From Venturia oleaginea (lineage: Eukaryota > Ascomycota > Dothideomycetes > Venturiales > Venturiaceae), in assembly GCA_013176395.1 (NCBI GenBank), contig JABMLP010000010.1:310001-374000 (forward strand): a stretch of 64,000 nt of DNA, read 5' to 3'. The position numbers were made by a program, and so were the translations under genes. Under the pieces are notes generated by a model. The model saw nothing but the letters and a program-made list of their open reading frames with translations, made no database searches and had not been told where the DNA came from. Position 1 is the stretch's first letter. Each line of letters opens with the position of its first letter. This document shows positions 36,579 through 48,237 of the stretch, in pieces.

Positions 36579-37938
36579 AGGGTCATAAGTGAGCTTGGTA
36601 TGACATAGTGTTTCCGTTCTCCTTTTGACAGTATCGGCGAAGTTGAGAGAGGCGACAATTACTCCTGTGGAATATAAAGGAATTGGCTCCCTAGTATAGA
36701 TTTGGAGATGAAGACTGTGTGGTCTCGGCTATCCGTTGTGCGTAAGTTATAGGAGGTACAGAGAAGTGGAATAAATACAACATACCCTCCCAAAGTCCAA
36801 TAGCATTTAGTTCTCGAAACATCAAGAACAGATTTCGCCAAGAATTTCACTAATTCCAAATAGCTTCCCAGGCCTTTTTCCTCGTCAAAATGATAACTGG
36901 TTACTACGTTCTTTTTAGGCTTTGGTCTCGCGGTTCTGGTTCGGATATGATGTACTTAACGAACCCATTTGTACTAACGAAGGAATGGTTAATGATTTAG
37001 GAGGAGACTCGGCCATGAGAGGCTATATTGCAATATACCAAAGAATGCATCCACGAGCTTAAAGCCGGGAACACGATTGATGTATTCTAGCTTCAAGACA
37101 CCTCTCATGCTCGACATAATTTGTCTCGTAGTCCGCCTATAAAGTGATAAATTCTGCTGCGTGGCTCATTCAAATTTCTTGCCGCTAACCGCGTCGGGTC
37201 CGCGTATCATCGCTCACGAGAGTCAAGACCACAAACAAAAATAGACTCAATAAAACGAGATAATCGGCGACGATATTACTAATCGAAGTAACAGATGAGA
37301 TCTAGAGGAGCGAGAGCGAGAGCGAGATAATGATAGGGTAGGTGGTCCGGGTGAGTTTCTTAGTCATCACGAACCCGGCCGTCTACAATTTGTACAACTT
37401 GGAATGATACTCTTGTCTGTAGGTAGTAGCTAGGGTATTCTCTAGAGCTTATACCTATAAATCCAGCAAAAACTATCCAAACAAGATCTAATCCGTACCA
37501 ATCAATCTTACAACCTCACTAACTACTCAATCCTAACCGTCCTAGCAAATCCTTTACTTCTACTACCCTTCCTCTATATCCCTCAATCCACCATACCCAA
37601 TCCACCTTTTCGAAATCAATATCAACAACAAAAAGCAGAGTGAAGCGATATAAAAAGGAAGTATTATACGAAAGCCGACATCCAGACCGAGATATCAAAT
37701 ACACGATACAAAAGTCATCAAGAAGCTATCGCCTTCATTAATCCTGTAGAGATTATGGAGGCCAAATTCGTGAAGTTACCTTAGAGAATCGGAAGTAGAG
37801 AAGCGGACTTTCCAAAAGAAGGATTTAGTAAAGCCCAACTATAAAACTCCCCTCTAAACCATACAAATCAAAACGACCCCCCTCCCCAACCCGCAAACTA
37901 TACAAAACCAGCTCCCTCCCCCCTCTCCTCCACCAACC
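36579..37938. other. Intergenic region, nothing recognised
   Basis: AT-richer DNA without frames of coding character. A short GAGCGA-type purine repeat lies near 37310-37328. From about 37840 the plus strand becomes almost G-free (A/C-rich), which continues into the permease gene. Confidence 0.5.
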
Positions 37939-39875
37939 TCAAAGCTCCCCCTTACCCAACCCCCCAACATCACAACTCCCCCTCCGCTCCCTCTCCTCAT
38001 CAACAAAAGCCCCAGGCCCCACATACCCCCTCCCCCTCTTCCACCCCCACCACACAGCAATAAACACCGTAAGCCCCCCCGTAGTAACACACGTATAATT
38101 CATCCCCGCAACACTCACAGGCAAGGAATACGGAAAACAAAAAACAACCACAAACACCGCAATATACGCACAACTCCCCGCATGAACCGCATACGCAATC
38201 CACCCCTTCATCCAAAAAGGGCCAGGGCGCATATTCCTCCTTAAGGAAAGAATATGAGGCAGGATAGCAGCTATGTACGAAAGCGTGGAAAGGACGACAA
38301 AGGACCCGACAAAGGCGCTGAAGGCGGTTAGACTGCCTACGTAGATGGCGCCTAGGATGGTGATGATGATGCCGCAGATGAGGGTGGCGTTGAATGGGTT
38401 TCGCCATGTTGAGCTGATTTTGCCGAGGAAGGTGGGGAAGGGGGTTGCTTCGTCGCGGGCGAGGGTCCAGAGCATGCGGCCTGAGGTTATGTAGCAGCCG
38501 ATTAGTGTGCATACTGTTGGGAGGAAGATGACTATGAGTAGACCTAATGAGCCGCCTTTGGAGCCAGTGGCTTGGAGGTAGAGTTCTGCAAGGGGGAAAG
38601 CATAAGGGTTTGCGAGGAGGGAGTCGAAGTCTGAGATGGCGTAGAAGATGGCGATGAGGTAGAAGAATGCGGTGAAGAGACCTGTTACCATTTGGGCTGC
38701 GATTGCCTATACATCATGTCAGCAATGGCATATTTATTGTGAGATGATACTGTACCTTCGGAACATTCACTCTCGGATTCGGAATCTCCTCTGCAAGGTG
38801 ACTGACACAATCCGGTGTCCCAACAGCATAAGCACCATTCAGCATACCCATCATGAAAACAAATCCATCACTCGAATATCCAGTCGTATTGACCCAATCT
38901 TTCCACACAAAGGATGACGTTGCATGCCCCGGTCTTCCTCCCTTTCCTGGCATGGCAGCACACACAATAATCGTGATGAAGACGCCTGCAAGGATGAAGA
39001 AGAGACCCAATTGGGTGACTGCGGGCAATGCTCGATTGGCGAATAGGACAATGCAGCAGCAGATCCAGGTAACGATGAGATATGTAACGTAGACGTGCCA
39101 TCGCTGGAAGATGTAGGTGTCAACATGGTAGAGCCCGTACATCGAGACGATCTGGTTGGCGATGATAGCAGACATGGAGGCCGCCCCAAAGATCCATGCT
39201 AGGAAGTTCCACCTATGGTCACAAGTTAGCACCTTCAACCTATTTGCCATATTGCAGAATTCCCAGCATTTCCACCCCAGGAGTCGTCATGAATTATCGA
39301 TATCAACTTCACAACAAACCATCCTGCCATCCTCCCAACTATCCACAACCTAACCCTCAAAAAAAACTCTAAAAAAACTAGTCTTACTCACCACCCAGCA
39401 AAAAACCCCAACCCCCTCCCAAACCTCTCCCCACCAGCAACACTAGCCCAATGATAAACTCCCGCAGAACTAGGAATAGCGCTAGCAAGCTCACTCAAAC
39501 TCGCCGCAATAAGCCAGTAGAAGAAACTAGTACAAAAAAAAAAGGTCAGCATCTACTCCAAACATCCAACTCTCCCTCCAAAACATCAAAGCGGGTAACG
39601 GTAAAAGGGACGAACCTAACACCCAAAAACTCATAAATAACCCCCGGCGGACCCCCATTATAGATAGCAATAACGATACTCCCCCCCAGCGCCGCCCACG
39701 TATTCCCCGTACAAATCCCCACAGAACAGACGCTCAGAAGCGAGAAATTCCGATCAAGTTGATGAGGTTGGCCCGTAGCGTTTAAAATCTCACCCGCTGA
39801 GATATCATTGTTGATTGGGATCTCGCTAAGAGGATGCCGGGATTCGATTGATTTCCCCTTGGTGGTGTGGGACAT
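37939..39875 (-). CDS. APC-family amino acid / choline / GABA permease
   Basis: Plasma-membrane transporter of the amino acid-polyamine-organocation superfamily, closest in pattern to fungal choline/GABA permeases (Hnm1/Uga4 group); the substrate cannot be read from sequence. Four exons (39875-39616, 39526-39392, 39212-38756, 38706-37939) give about 539 aa. TM1 begins FSLLSVCSVGICTGNTWAAL with the small-residue unwound helix, then YNGGPPGVIYEFLGVSFFYW, AGGERFGRGLGFFAGWWNFL, SDGFVFMMGMLNGAYAVGTP and AEEIPNPRVNVPKAIAAQMV (the consensus NPR-VP step). Some twelve hydrophobic segments are visible. The first intron uses a rare donor, GTTCGT, but the spliced protein fits the family well. The 3' part of the gene is almost devoid of C on the coding strand. 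Confidence 0.85.
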
Positions 39876-41119
39876 GTTGGGTGTTTACGACGAGGTCGGG
39901 GATATCTAAAGATCTATATTCGTAGTAGAGTTTGTTTCCTGGATGCCGATGGATGATGGTAGGAGATGAATGGAAGGAAGTGAAAGTAAGGTGGGTTTCA
40001 GGAGAGCAGGAATGAAGGAGGTACATTCCTTCGTACAAATGGGTGATCCTACCTACCGTGAGACATGAAAGTATTCAACAATGAATGTCCTTTGCCCCCA
40101 GCTTAGAGGCCTACCGTCACCTATATGTCTTCCCCTACCGCTCGGGCATCAAAGATCAGTCTCTTGACAAGCAGCTACATCTACGGAGGTACGATGCGCC
40201 GCACTGTTCCTCCACGCAAGACCATGATAGGGGCGCAGACAACTTGGCGAGGGATACACCCACGCCAGTAAGAACAAGAGGCAACCCGCCCCAGTAAGAA
40301 CAAGATGCAACGCACCTCATGGCATCCCAGCTCGTCGGAAGCAAACCGATAGAGTCGAGTCGACTGCAATCCCGGCCGACTTTCGCATTAACTCCTATCC
40401 AGCATCGATGTGGAGTGGCGCTAAAACGCCCAATCATGTCGCCAACCGATTGCGGCAGAACATGACGTCCACGGCTACGGAGTAAACAAAATAAATTATC
40501 TGGAGAAGGGATCAAGAGATGGAGCCGAATCTAAAACCAAACGGAGGATTGGCCGTAAAGAAGAGATGCCAAGATAGTGTCGATCCAATTGCCGAGGAGA
40601 GATGGTGTGATGGAGGCTGCCAAGTCATGTGCGATGCATGCGCAAGATGCATACTATGCTGAATGTATGACGATGGTCCAGATTCTGGACAAGGTTAGCA
40701 ATTGGTATTACGCATTTGATAGACAAGACATACCCTGATTCATTGCTTCTCTCCCAGAAGGCTGGCTGGGTTTCCACGTTAGTACGCGTGGGATAGGTGG
40801 TCAACTGAGACTCCCTCGAACGGAACTTCCTCCTAGCACTGATGATCTTTGTAATTCAACTTGTAATAGAGCAAATGCAACCGCTGTGCTACTGTAATTA
40901 TCAACGCTTGGTGTAACGCCCAACTCGAGACGAGGCTGAGCTATGCCATACACATCTAGAAGATCAACTCCAGATCCAGTATGCCGTTCTGATCCATCCG
41001 CCTTCATTATTCTTCGCTCGCTCGCTTTTCAATAATCATATCAAGTTTGTGCCATGTCTGTCGTTATCCTCCTCATTTTACATCGTGGTGCCTGTCTTGC
41101 GTCAGCCTGACAGGTGTCT
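39876..41119. other. Intergenic region with a short direct repeat
   Basis: Upstream DNA of the permease and 3' flank of the GFA gene. A roughly 25-nt near-tandem repeat (CCAGTAAGAACAAGA-G/T-GCAAC) lies at 40264-40312. No coding sequence recognised. Confidence 0.5.
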
Positions 41120-41904
41120 TCAAGCGCGCATCTCGGTGTCTGCCTCTTCGACCTCACCAATCTTTCGCTTTGGTGGTGTTGGAGCGTCTTCCTCATCCTC
41201 TTCATTCCATTCGAACACCTCCCATTCAACTTGCTCCACCGTGCCGTCATTGCTGGTAGTCATGTGTCCACCTTTCTGCCTCCTGATTCTACCAAGTGGT
41301 GTCTTCTCCACTATCTCTTCAAACCAAGGCGCGCCCCTGTGCAATGAACCCTGGACAGGCCTATGTTTCTCCACGTCCATTGCCTGTGCAGTGGTCTCCT
41401 CGTCCTCTTCCTCACTCTCGCCCTCGAACTCTAGCATACCACGCTGGCGCAGTCGTTCTAGATCTTCATCTACGAGGGAGCCTAGTGTGAGGTGGATGAA
41501 CTCGGCATCTCCTTGACCATGCTCCTTCCACTGTGACAGCTGGGTACCGCAGTAACCACAGAATGTTCGTCGTGTACTTTCGTCGAAGGGAGAAACAAAT
41601 GTGCGGCGTATGTTTCGATGAGTCTCGTCTGGAAAGAAGGCGCAGGTCGTGCTGTGGAACCAGGACAGAGGGACTCGAAGCCAAGCTGTGATTGGGGATG
41701 CCAAATGGCGGCCTATGATTGCCGTCTGTCAGTGATTGTATCGAGTCGATAGAGTCTTTGGGTGGCGTGTTTGTAGTGGAGGCGGGTTCACTTACGACTG
41801 CTGCTGCTATTGTCCAGATAGACTTGGGCAAGCTGACTGGAAGTGTTCGGGATCTCGATCACATAATTATTACGTCCGCAGGCACAAGATCCGTGGCATT
41901 CCAT
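41120..41904 (-). CDS. GFA / CENP-V domain zinc protein
   Basis: Glutathione-dependent formaldehyde-activating (GFA, DUF636/Mss4-like) fold. Two exons (41904-41796, 41712-41120) joined by GTAAGT...TAG give about 233 aa. MECHGSCACGRNNY supplies the first CxC zinc pair, and FCGYCGTQLSQW the second with the family hallmark CGxCGT. ITAWLRVPLSWF and TTCAFFPDE match the core strands. The C-terminal third is acidic and low in complexity (EGESEEEDEETT; EWNEEDEEDAP) and ends near KRKIGEVEEA, a possible nuclear signal. The enzyme activity of most fungal members is untested. Confidence rests on the two Cys motifs and correct spacing. Confidence 0.65.
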
Positions 41905-42770
41905 TGTGCGTGAGCTCTGCGGGGGCTCGGGGTGTCGTGGCAGTGGTCGCAGTCGTTCTCCAGTAGGTGAGTGAGATATCTGATGGAGGATGTTGTGGAG
42001 TGAAGTGAAGTAATGGGTGGAAGGATGAAGGTGTTATGTTCGGAATCACCTGAGAATAATAAATAGGATGCAACTTTTCTGACATCTGTAAATGCCATCC
42101 CTGTCCACAACGGGAGTGTGGCACTTCTTTTGCAACGCCAAACGTCTAACGCTTTTTTCAGGTACAAATCTACAAATCATTACTACCCTTGGCTCCATCA
42201 ATTCACGGGAATCATCGGCTATGTTGATCGAGAGTAGTTTTGGTTCTATTACGTCTATCTGGTGAGTATGAAGCTCGTCTACCGGGAAGCAACCAGATGT
42301 CCATCCTACCCATCAGGTCCGAACGATCGCGTCTCCAAGCACCGCTCAAACAAGTTACCTCTTCACCAGTCTAACGTCATGCGAATCTCAACACTCGGCG
42401 AGCAAAGCAAAAGGCGAGTACGCCAGCATCTCCACAACGTAAAAATAGCAATAACCGAGACTCCAAGGTCATGCAAGAGACCACTCAGCCCAGTACCTTT
42501 TCGGAACACAAGCAGTCCTATCCAACCCAGAGATACCTGGGCTGGACGATTACCAGGAATAGCGAGCCAAATACAGCACCTGCAATCCAGTCTATACAGT
42601 GACGCCTGCACATCAAAACGATGGCCACAACAAGAGCAAAAACAAGGGCCGCGCGCAGATGTTAGGTATCAAACACAAAGAAGCTTTTGGTGTGAATAAG
42701 AAGGGAGGAAAACGGAGTACATGGCCTCTGGGTATCGCGATGGAAAACGCACTCAAACTTTTGGTTGCCG
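41905..42770. other. Spacer between GFA and zinc-finger genes
   Basis: Promoter of the GFA gene and 3' flank of the Sfp1-like gene. The plus-strand frame 42262-42699 has no recognisable features. Confidence 0.5.
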
Positions 42771-45012
42771 TCAATACCTGTTTTCGGACAAGCCGCCAAG
42801 ACCTGCACCAGCAACATTCGCATTGGGATTCAGTCCGTGGAGGTTATTGGTCAATCCAGCAAGTGGGTTGAGTTTTTGAGGCAGATTTTCGGGGTTACAG
42901 CGCGGTGAGTGCTGTCGGTGGTACTTGAGGCCGTTCAAGTTCTTGTATCGTTTGCCACACGCCTCGCATCGGTACGGCTTTTCTTTCTCCATGCCAATAG
43001 TTCCGGGATACGGGATTGATGTTGTGGGGTCAACAATGGAATAAGTGCCGTCATCGTTTTCCTGGAGCTGTTGGTTTTGATGACCGTGCTGAAAATAGTC
43101 AGAATGAGTACATCTCGGATGCGGAAAAAAAACATTACCTGTTTGTGATATTTGAGACCATTTTGGTTCTTGTACGATTTCTCGCAGCCGATGACCGGGC
43201 ATTTGAATGGCTTATGCTCTGGCTCTGGATACCCCGGTATCGGGCCTCCAAGATTACCGATCAATTGCTGCTCACGAAGCCTCTTCACCATTTCACCATC
43301 CATAGACATGGGCCCGCTCTTGTTCCCAAATTGGAACTGGTTGCTGTTCATGCCTCCTTGCTTGCTGTAAAGACGCTTCGCCGGATCGTCTATTGTCATA
43401 TGGTCAAGGTTGTTTTCCAGACCGAATCCAGTTGGATCAAAGTTCATCAGTGAATAGTCGGTAGGCAGAGCAGCGAAATTGCTGCCACCACCAAGAAAGT
43501 CGGCAAAGTTCGGGTCCAGTTCGCCAGGAGTGCCCGGTATTGAGTGATTCGGCGACATGAGTCCCTGAGTTTGTTGCATGTCATTTGTGTTGAGAGCTGG
43601 AGTATTCACCGAAGATACTGTCGGGTTGCCAAACTGAGCGAAAGGCTGTCCCGTTGATGGAGTGACAGGCGCCGAGGTTCTGAAAGCTTGCTGAGCTGGA
43701 ACGTTTCCACTGCTCGTGGGATTCATATTGAACGCCGAATTCGGTTGGCTGGTTTGCGGATGATGTTTTTGCGGAACAAAAAGATCTGTCGGTTCATCCA
43801 TTTCCATTTCCAAGTCGTCCATGGTGTCGACGTCCTGTACTGTCGACAGCTGAGTTCGACTGAAGCCATCTTTTCCTTGCTGATTAGATGTTTGCGGGTT
43901 CACTGGCCTGACTGGCTGTTGTGTACGTGGTTGGTCAAATCCGGAGAAGCCACGAGTGGTTTCTACCGCACTTATACCCGTCGAGGGTCTCCTCCCACCA
44001 CTGGGACCGGTTTGACTCGACACGGAAGCACGGTGGGCAATTTGATTTGATGGTTGAGCATGGTTTTCTTCAAAATGCTGTAGCAGTTCGTGTAGAGAAT
44101 CTAGCGTAAGTCCACAGCACTTGTAGTCTTTGAGGAAATTGGCCTCTGCTTTTGGGAGATACGAAGACGAATGTAGCGACGGGGATCTACCATAGGGCGC
44201 CGGCGAAGTTCCTGCCATCATGATACTATCAACGGTCAGTCAAATTTGTAATGCCGTGCCGGCCTTTGCGCCGCATAGAAACTTCGCAGATCCACTCACT
44301 CGTTATGAATCCAGCTTCCAACTGAATTGTTTCCCCAGCTCATACCGTTCATGAAACTTCCAGCCGTGTTGCTCTCCCGTCGAGCGCGGTCCTTGACGGA
44401 TATTGGCTTTGCACCAGTTCCATTGTAATATGACGAGCCGAAAATGTTGCTCATGGAGCCGTGTCTACCACCCGGGTTCACACCTAAACGTCCAACTTCT
44501 GGGGCAGCGAGTGGCTGTCTGTTGTAAGGTTCGTGTGCTGGCTGGCCAGTTGCTTGTGCTTCTTGCAACGCGAATGTGAGGTTTGAGGTCTGATTGCGGG
44601 GCGACTGAGAGTTGGAGCTCAGTCTCGGCGGGAGTGCTATGTCGATTGGGGCAGCTGAAGCCATCGGAGGGGATGTCGGTCGTGGGGGCGACTCGGGGAA
44701 TAAAGGGAAACTGATATAGCCGGGGTGTGGGTCTGCGAAGTCAATGTCGAAGAGCGCTTCCTCAGAATGCTGCGCAAAGTGCCAGTCGGAGCCCAGCAGA
44801 GGGTTACTGCTGCGCTTGTCTGCTCCTGGTCTGCGGTGCCACGAGAAGTAGAGATCAGTGTCCTTCTTGGGCGGCGCTGCTAGCGGCCACGGCTCCTGCT
44901 CCTGGGCGACAGGTGGGATAGCGACGGGCGTGTTGGGTGTTGATCCTCGTCGGCTGCCGCTCACAGACGGAGAGTTGCAGAGCGACGGAGGCGTCTGAGA
45001 GGAGTCGGGCAT
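42771..45012 (-). CDS. C2H2 zinc-finger transcription factor, Sfp1-like
   Basis: Probable orthologue of yeast Sfp1, the TOR/PKA-responsive activator of ribosome biogenesis and cell size. Three exons (45012-44300, 44225-43139, 43088-42771) give about 705 aa. The N-terminal two thirds are Ser/Pro/Gln/Asn-rich and disordered. A degenerate finger (YKCCGLTLDSLHELLQHFEE + NH) follows intron 1. Two C-terminal fingers carry the Sfp1 signature repeated linker: CPVIGCEKSYKNQNGLKYH (intron 2 interrupts this finger) and CEACGKRYKNLNGLKYHRQH. The KNxNGLKYH repeat is diagnostic. A poly-charged region around EMEMDEPTDLF may be an activation segment. Confidence 0.85.
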
Positions 45013-45325
45013 AAAGTTGTCGTCGGGAAATGGCTTGGATAATTATGGTCGAATGACTGGGAAGAGCCTCGGGAGAGAGATGCTTGTTGGCGATGATGAA
45101 GCGGTGAACGCGAATGGAGCGGATGTTATGTAATGGGTGGAGACAGAGGCGAACGAAGGCAAAGCGTCGGCGACGGGTGGAGGCTGAAGAATATTGTGAA
45201 GTAATTGCGAAGGGGAAGAAAGCAGGTCGGGGAGAGAAGTGGGAGTAGCGCAGACGTAGGAGCAGTCTCACTCAGTCGTCGACAGTCCATCCCGCTCCCA
45301 GGGTACTTTATAACCTTATATGTAC

Positions 45326-45403
45326 CTGGGAGCCATTCTCATGTCACGCTAAACCGCAAGCCGACTGGGAGCCATTCTCGTGTTACGCTAAACCGCAAGC
45401 CGA
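45326..45403. repeat. Two-copy 39-bp tandem repeat
   Basis: Copies at 45326-45364 and 45365-45403 start CTGGGAGCCATTCTC and differ at two positions. They lie about 300 nt upstream of the Sfp1-like start codon. Confidence 0.9.
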
Positions 45404-46135
45404 CAGGGACCCAACTGTATCGTACACGACGGGCAACGGTCCACGGGCGTGTATGCAGGGTTTCCACGTAGGCGTCGTCCATGGTCCACTCAGTGCACCG
45501 GCTGACTGGCTGACTGACTGACTGGGTACGATACTAGGCTGTCGACGTGGGTACGATACAGTGGCATACACTATACCTATACAGAGTCCGATGATGGAAC
45601 CGCTCTCGACTGAACATGGGATCCCGACTGCCGGTCCACTCACCCAGCCTAAATATTGCTCTCAACATCTGCGAACAGCTTCGTGTCTGCGGCCATAATA
45701 TCGCCCTGGACCTTGACTTCAATCTCGACAAAAGCCCGAATGTCGGGAATTGCACCTGATCTAAAGCTCCGATTCAATCGTCCTAGCACTGACACTGAGT
45801 ATTTCCGCAATTCCAGACTGCCGGCAAGCGCCCGAGCAAGGGATGGCCCCCACCCAGAGCATCTGCAGAAGGCCCGTCCTGAATTGTACCGTACGTTCCA
45901 ACGACAGATCCACCAGTAGGCGGTGAGTATATGCGTGTTACTACTGTATATTACAGTACGGCCTTCGCCTTTGCCCTATAGGTAATACCACCACAGTGAC
46001 ACCACATCGTGATCTTCACGTGGCTAGCCTGTCCCCTTCCTCTTCCCACCTCCCCTTCCTCTTCCCATCTTATCTAGTCGTTTACTTCATCAACCAACTT
46101 CCTCAGAACTGCGAATCCTGCTGAATCTTTCTCCC

Positions 46136-46887
46136 GTGGCCACCAACGGGTCCCACGGTCGGATCATGTCAAATACAGCTGCACGCCGAATCGAACCACC
46201 AAAACCACGACCGATCCGTCCATCGCCGTTCTCAATCGAGGATCCGCAGATGCCATGTTCCCGTTCTTTTGATACAACATTTTCTTTCGGCCCTATGGTC
46301 GTGACGGGCTTGCGTAGTTGGTTCTGCGACATCCTGGTTGTTCGCAAAGTAGAGCGGCCTCGAGCTTCCCCATTGGAGGACTTCATTCCTCACAACTTCA
46401 TTTCGGTCAAGATACCGACAACAGACGAGCGAGAGTGGAATTATTATAGTGCCGGCCACCATCCGCCTCCATCACGAGGCATACTTCCAGAGGTTGATTT
46501 GGAAGGTCGCGGCGCGAGCATTCCTCAAACTCCTGCCGACCGACTACCTACAGTTTTTGAGCCTCGCCATCTGCACGTATTGTGATCCTTATACGCCTGC
46601 CATTCGATCTTCAGAAGTATTTCCATCGAAGTATTGCCGAATATCAGCGGTACGATTCAGGAACGGTAGGACCAATCGAACCAACTCTATCAAAAGCAGT
46701 TGCAGCTCTCTCAAACTTGCTGCACTCTCAGCTCCATGCCTGCACGAGATTCGTCCTTCAGCGTACCTTCGATATCGAGGGCAGTCAGCCGATGAGGGCG
46801 CGGGCGCAGACTGAATCGCGTGCTCAAGATCAGCGAACAGGGGAAGCTCCAGATGGGCCAAACCCTGATCAAAACGTGGCGCGATAA
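46136..46887 (+). pseudogene. Possible broken gene, unrecognised
   Basis: A 149-codon frame (46136-46585; features REWNYYSAGHHPPP, PRHLHVL) is followed without a gap by a second frame (46582-46887; LIRLPFDLQKYFHRSIAEYQ, LSKAVAALSNLLHSQLHACT) shifted by two. The second reads like ordered protein. Together they suggest one gene with a single-base lesion, but no family was recognised and no intron joins them. Confidence 0.25.
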
Positions 46888-48139
46888 GATTGCCAGACGG
46901 CTTTCACTCATGAACACGCATGAAGAGAGGGTATCTCGGAGTCAGCTCCTTGAGCACGGTCCAGCACAATTTCCTGCCGTAGCTACATAACAACTCGCAT
47001 ACGCGTTCGACTCGGCTTGTTCAGTATGTGTACTCGTCAAATGAGCCACCGTATATTTGAAATAAGAAGCATCTTGTCACGCTGATGGCACAACGAAAAG
47101 CAACAAGTGGCCTCTCCAGATGAGAGTTGATGGTTCATTGGAGATGCTGTACAGCAACACGTAGCGCTAACCTTGACAGCTGCGAACAAGGCCCCTCGCT
47201 TCAGTAAGAGAGTAGCGTCTGTTGGACAGCCGGCGATCGTAATGGAGCGAAGTTCAGAGCTTCGATTGCTATTCCTCTCAGCGTTGTCTCATCTTTGAGA
47301 AAAGGCGTTATAATATCCCCACCGCCTGCATGGACGCGGTTGGCTTGGCCTTACCAAGCAATTATCTTCGCCCGAGCTAGTGTATGAAGTACATCTAGAG
47401 TGTATCCTTCACAGGTACTCCTGGAGCCCTTCCTCGTCAACGCACCTAAACGCAATTCGAGCTCATCTATCCATCTTCGATTCAGACAAGCAGCCGATGG
47501 ATTCAGTATCCGTATATAAGCTCAGCCCGGCGATCAGAAGAAAGTCCACGACTATTTCCCTGGTCGTTAAAGCTGTCAATACGGTAAATATCCAAACCCT
47601 AAATTCGTCCTTCATCTCATCTCAGTTGCGTACACTTACCATATACCAACATTTCTTCTCTACTCATGAATATACATACACCTATCTCTCCTCTTTGCCT
47701 TAACTTATACATCCACCCTTTTTATCAAAGTAAATATTCTTCCACTGTACCTGTGAATGACTCATGTGGTATCAGCTGTGATCGTGGGGTTGGGTATTAC
47801 TCTACTGCTTTTATGTCCGGGTCGTAACGCATCGTTTTCTCGAGATGGGTATTGTTAACGCTGAGATTCATCGGTGGCTGGTACTTTAATGTGCGGCGCG
47901 CTTGTATTGGTTTGTTGTGTATTCCATGAGATTGAGGTTGAGATTGATATTGGATCGAGTTAGATAAGAGGTTGTGGTTGGGTAGATGTAGAGTTGCATG
48001 TTTTTTAATGTAAGGACATGAGGATAGATTTATCTGGTTATGTGGGTGGGATATTCTACGTTAAATAACGAACAAAGATCAAATCAAGGATAAATGATTA
48101 CTGATGGGAATAAGGAAGCCTTTGTTTTGATAATTTATA

Positions 48140-48180
48140 ACGTATTCGATCACGTTAGATCACCCAACCGTCAAAATTTC
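48140..48180 (+). repeat. Left terminal inverted repeat of the pogo element
   Basis: Begins ACGTATTCGATCAC after a TA; the inner block is GATCACCCAACCG followed by AAAATTT. Confidence 0.88.
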
Positions 48181-48237
48181 TTGGCACGACCATCTTGTAT
48201 TACGACTCTTCAATTTCATCGCTATTAACAATAGATT

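Larger units (their letters stand above)
45013..48139. other. 3.1-kb gene-poor region left of the transposon
   Basis: Promoter of the Sfp1-like gene, a 39-bp tandem repeat, weak frames at 46.1-46.9 kb, and otherwise unrecognised DNA that becomes AT-rich from about 47.5 kb to the transposon edge. Confidence 0.5.

Noticed and set aside
42262..42699. 145-codon plus-strand frame beyond the Sfp1-like stop
   Set aside because: Composition is unstructured and there is no motif; likely 3' flank of the zinc-finger gene.
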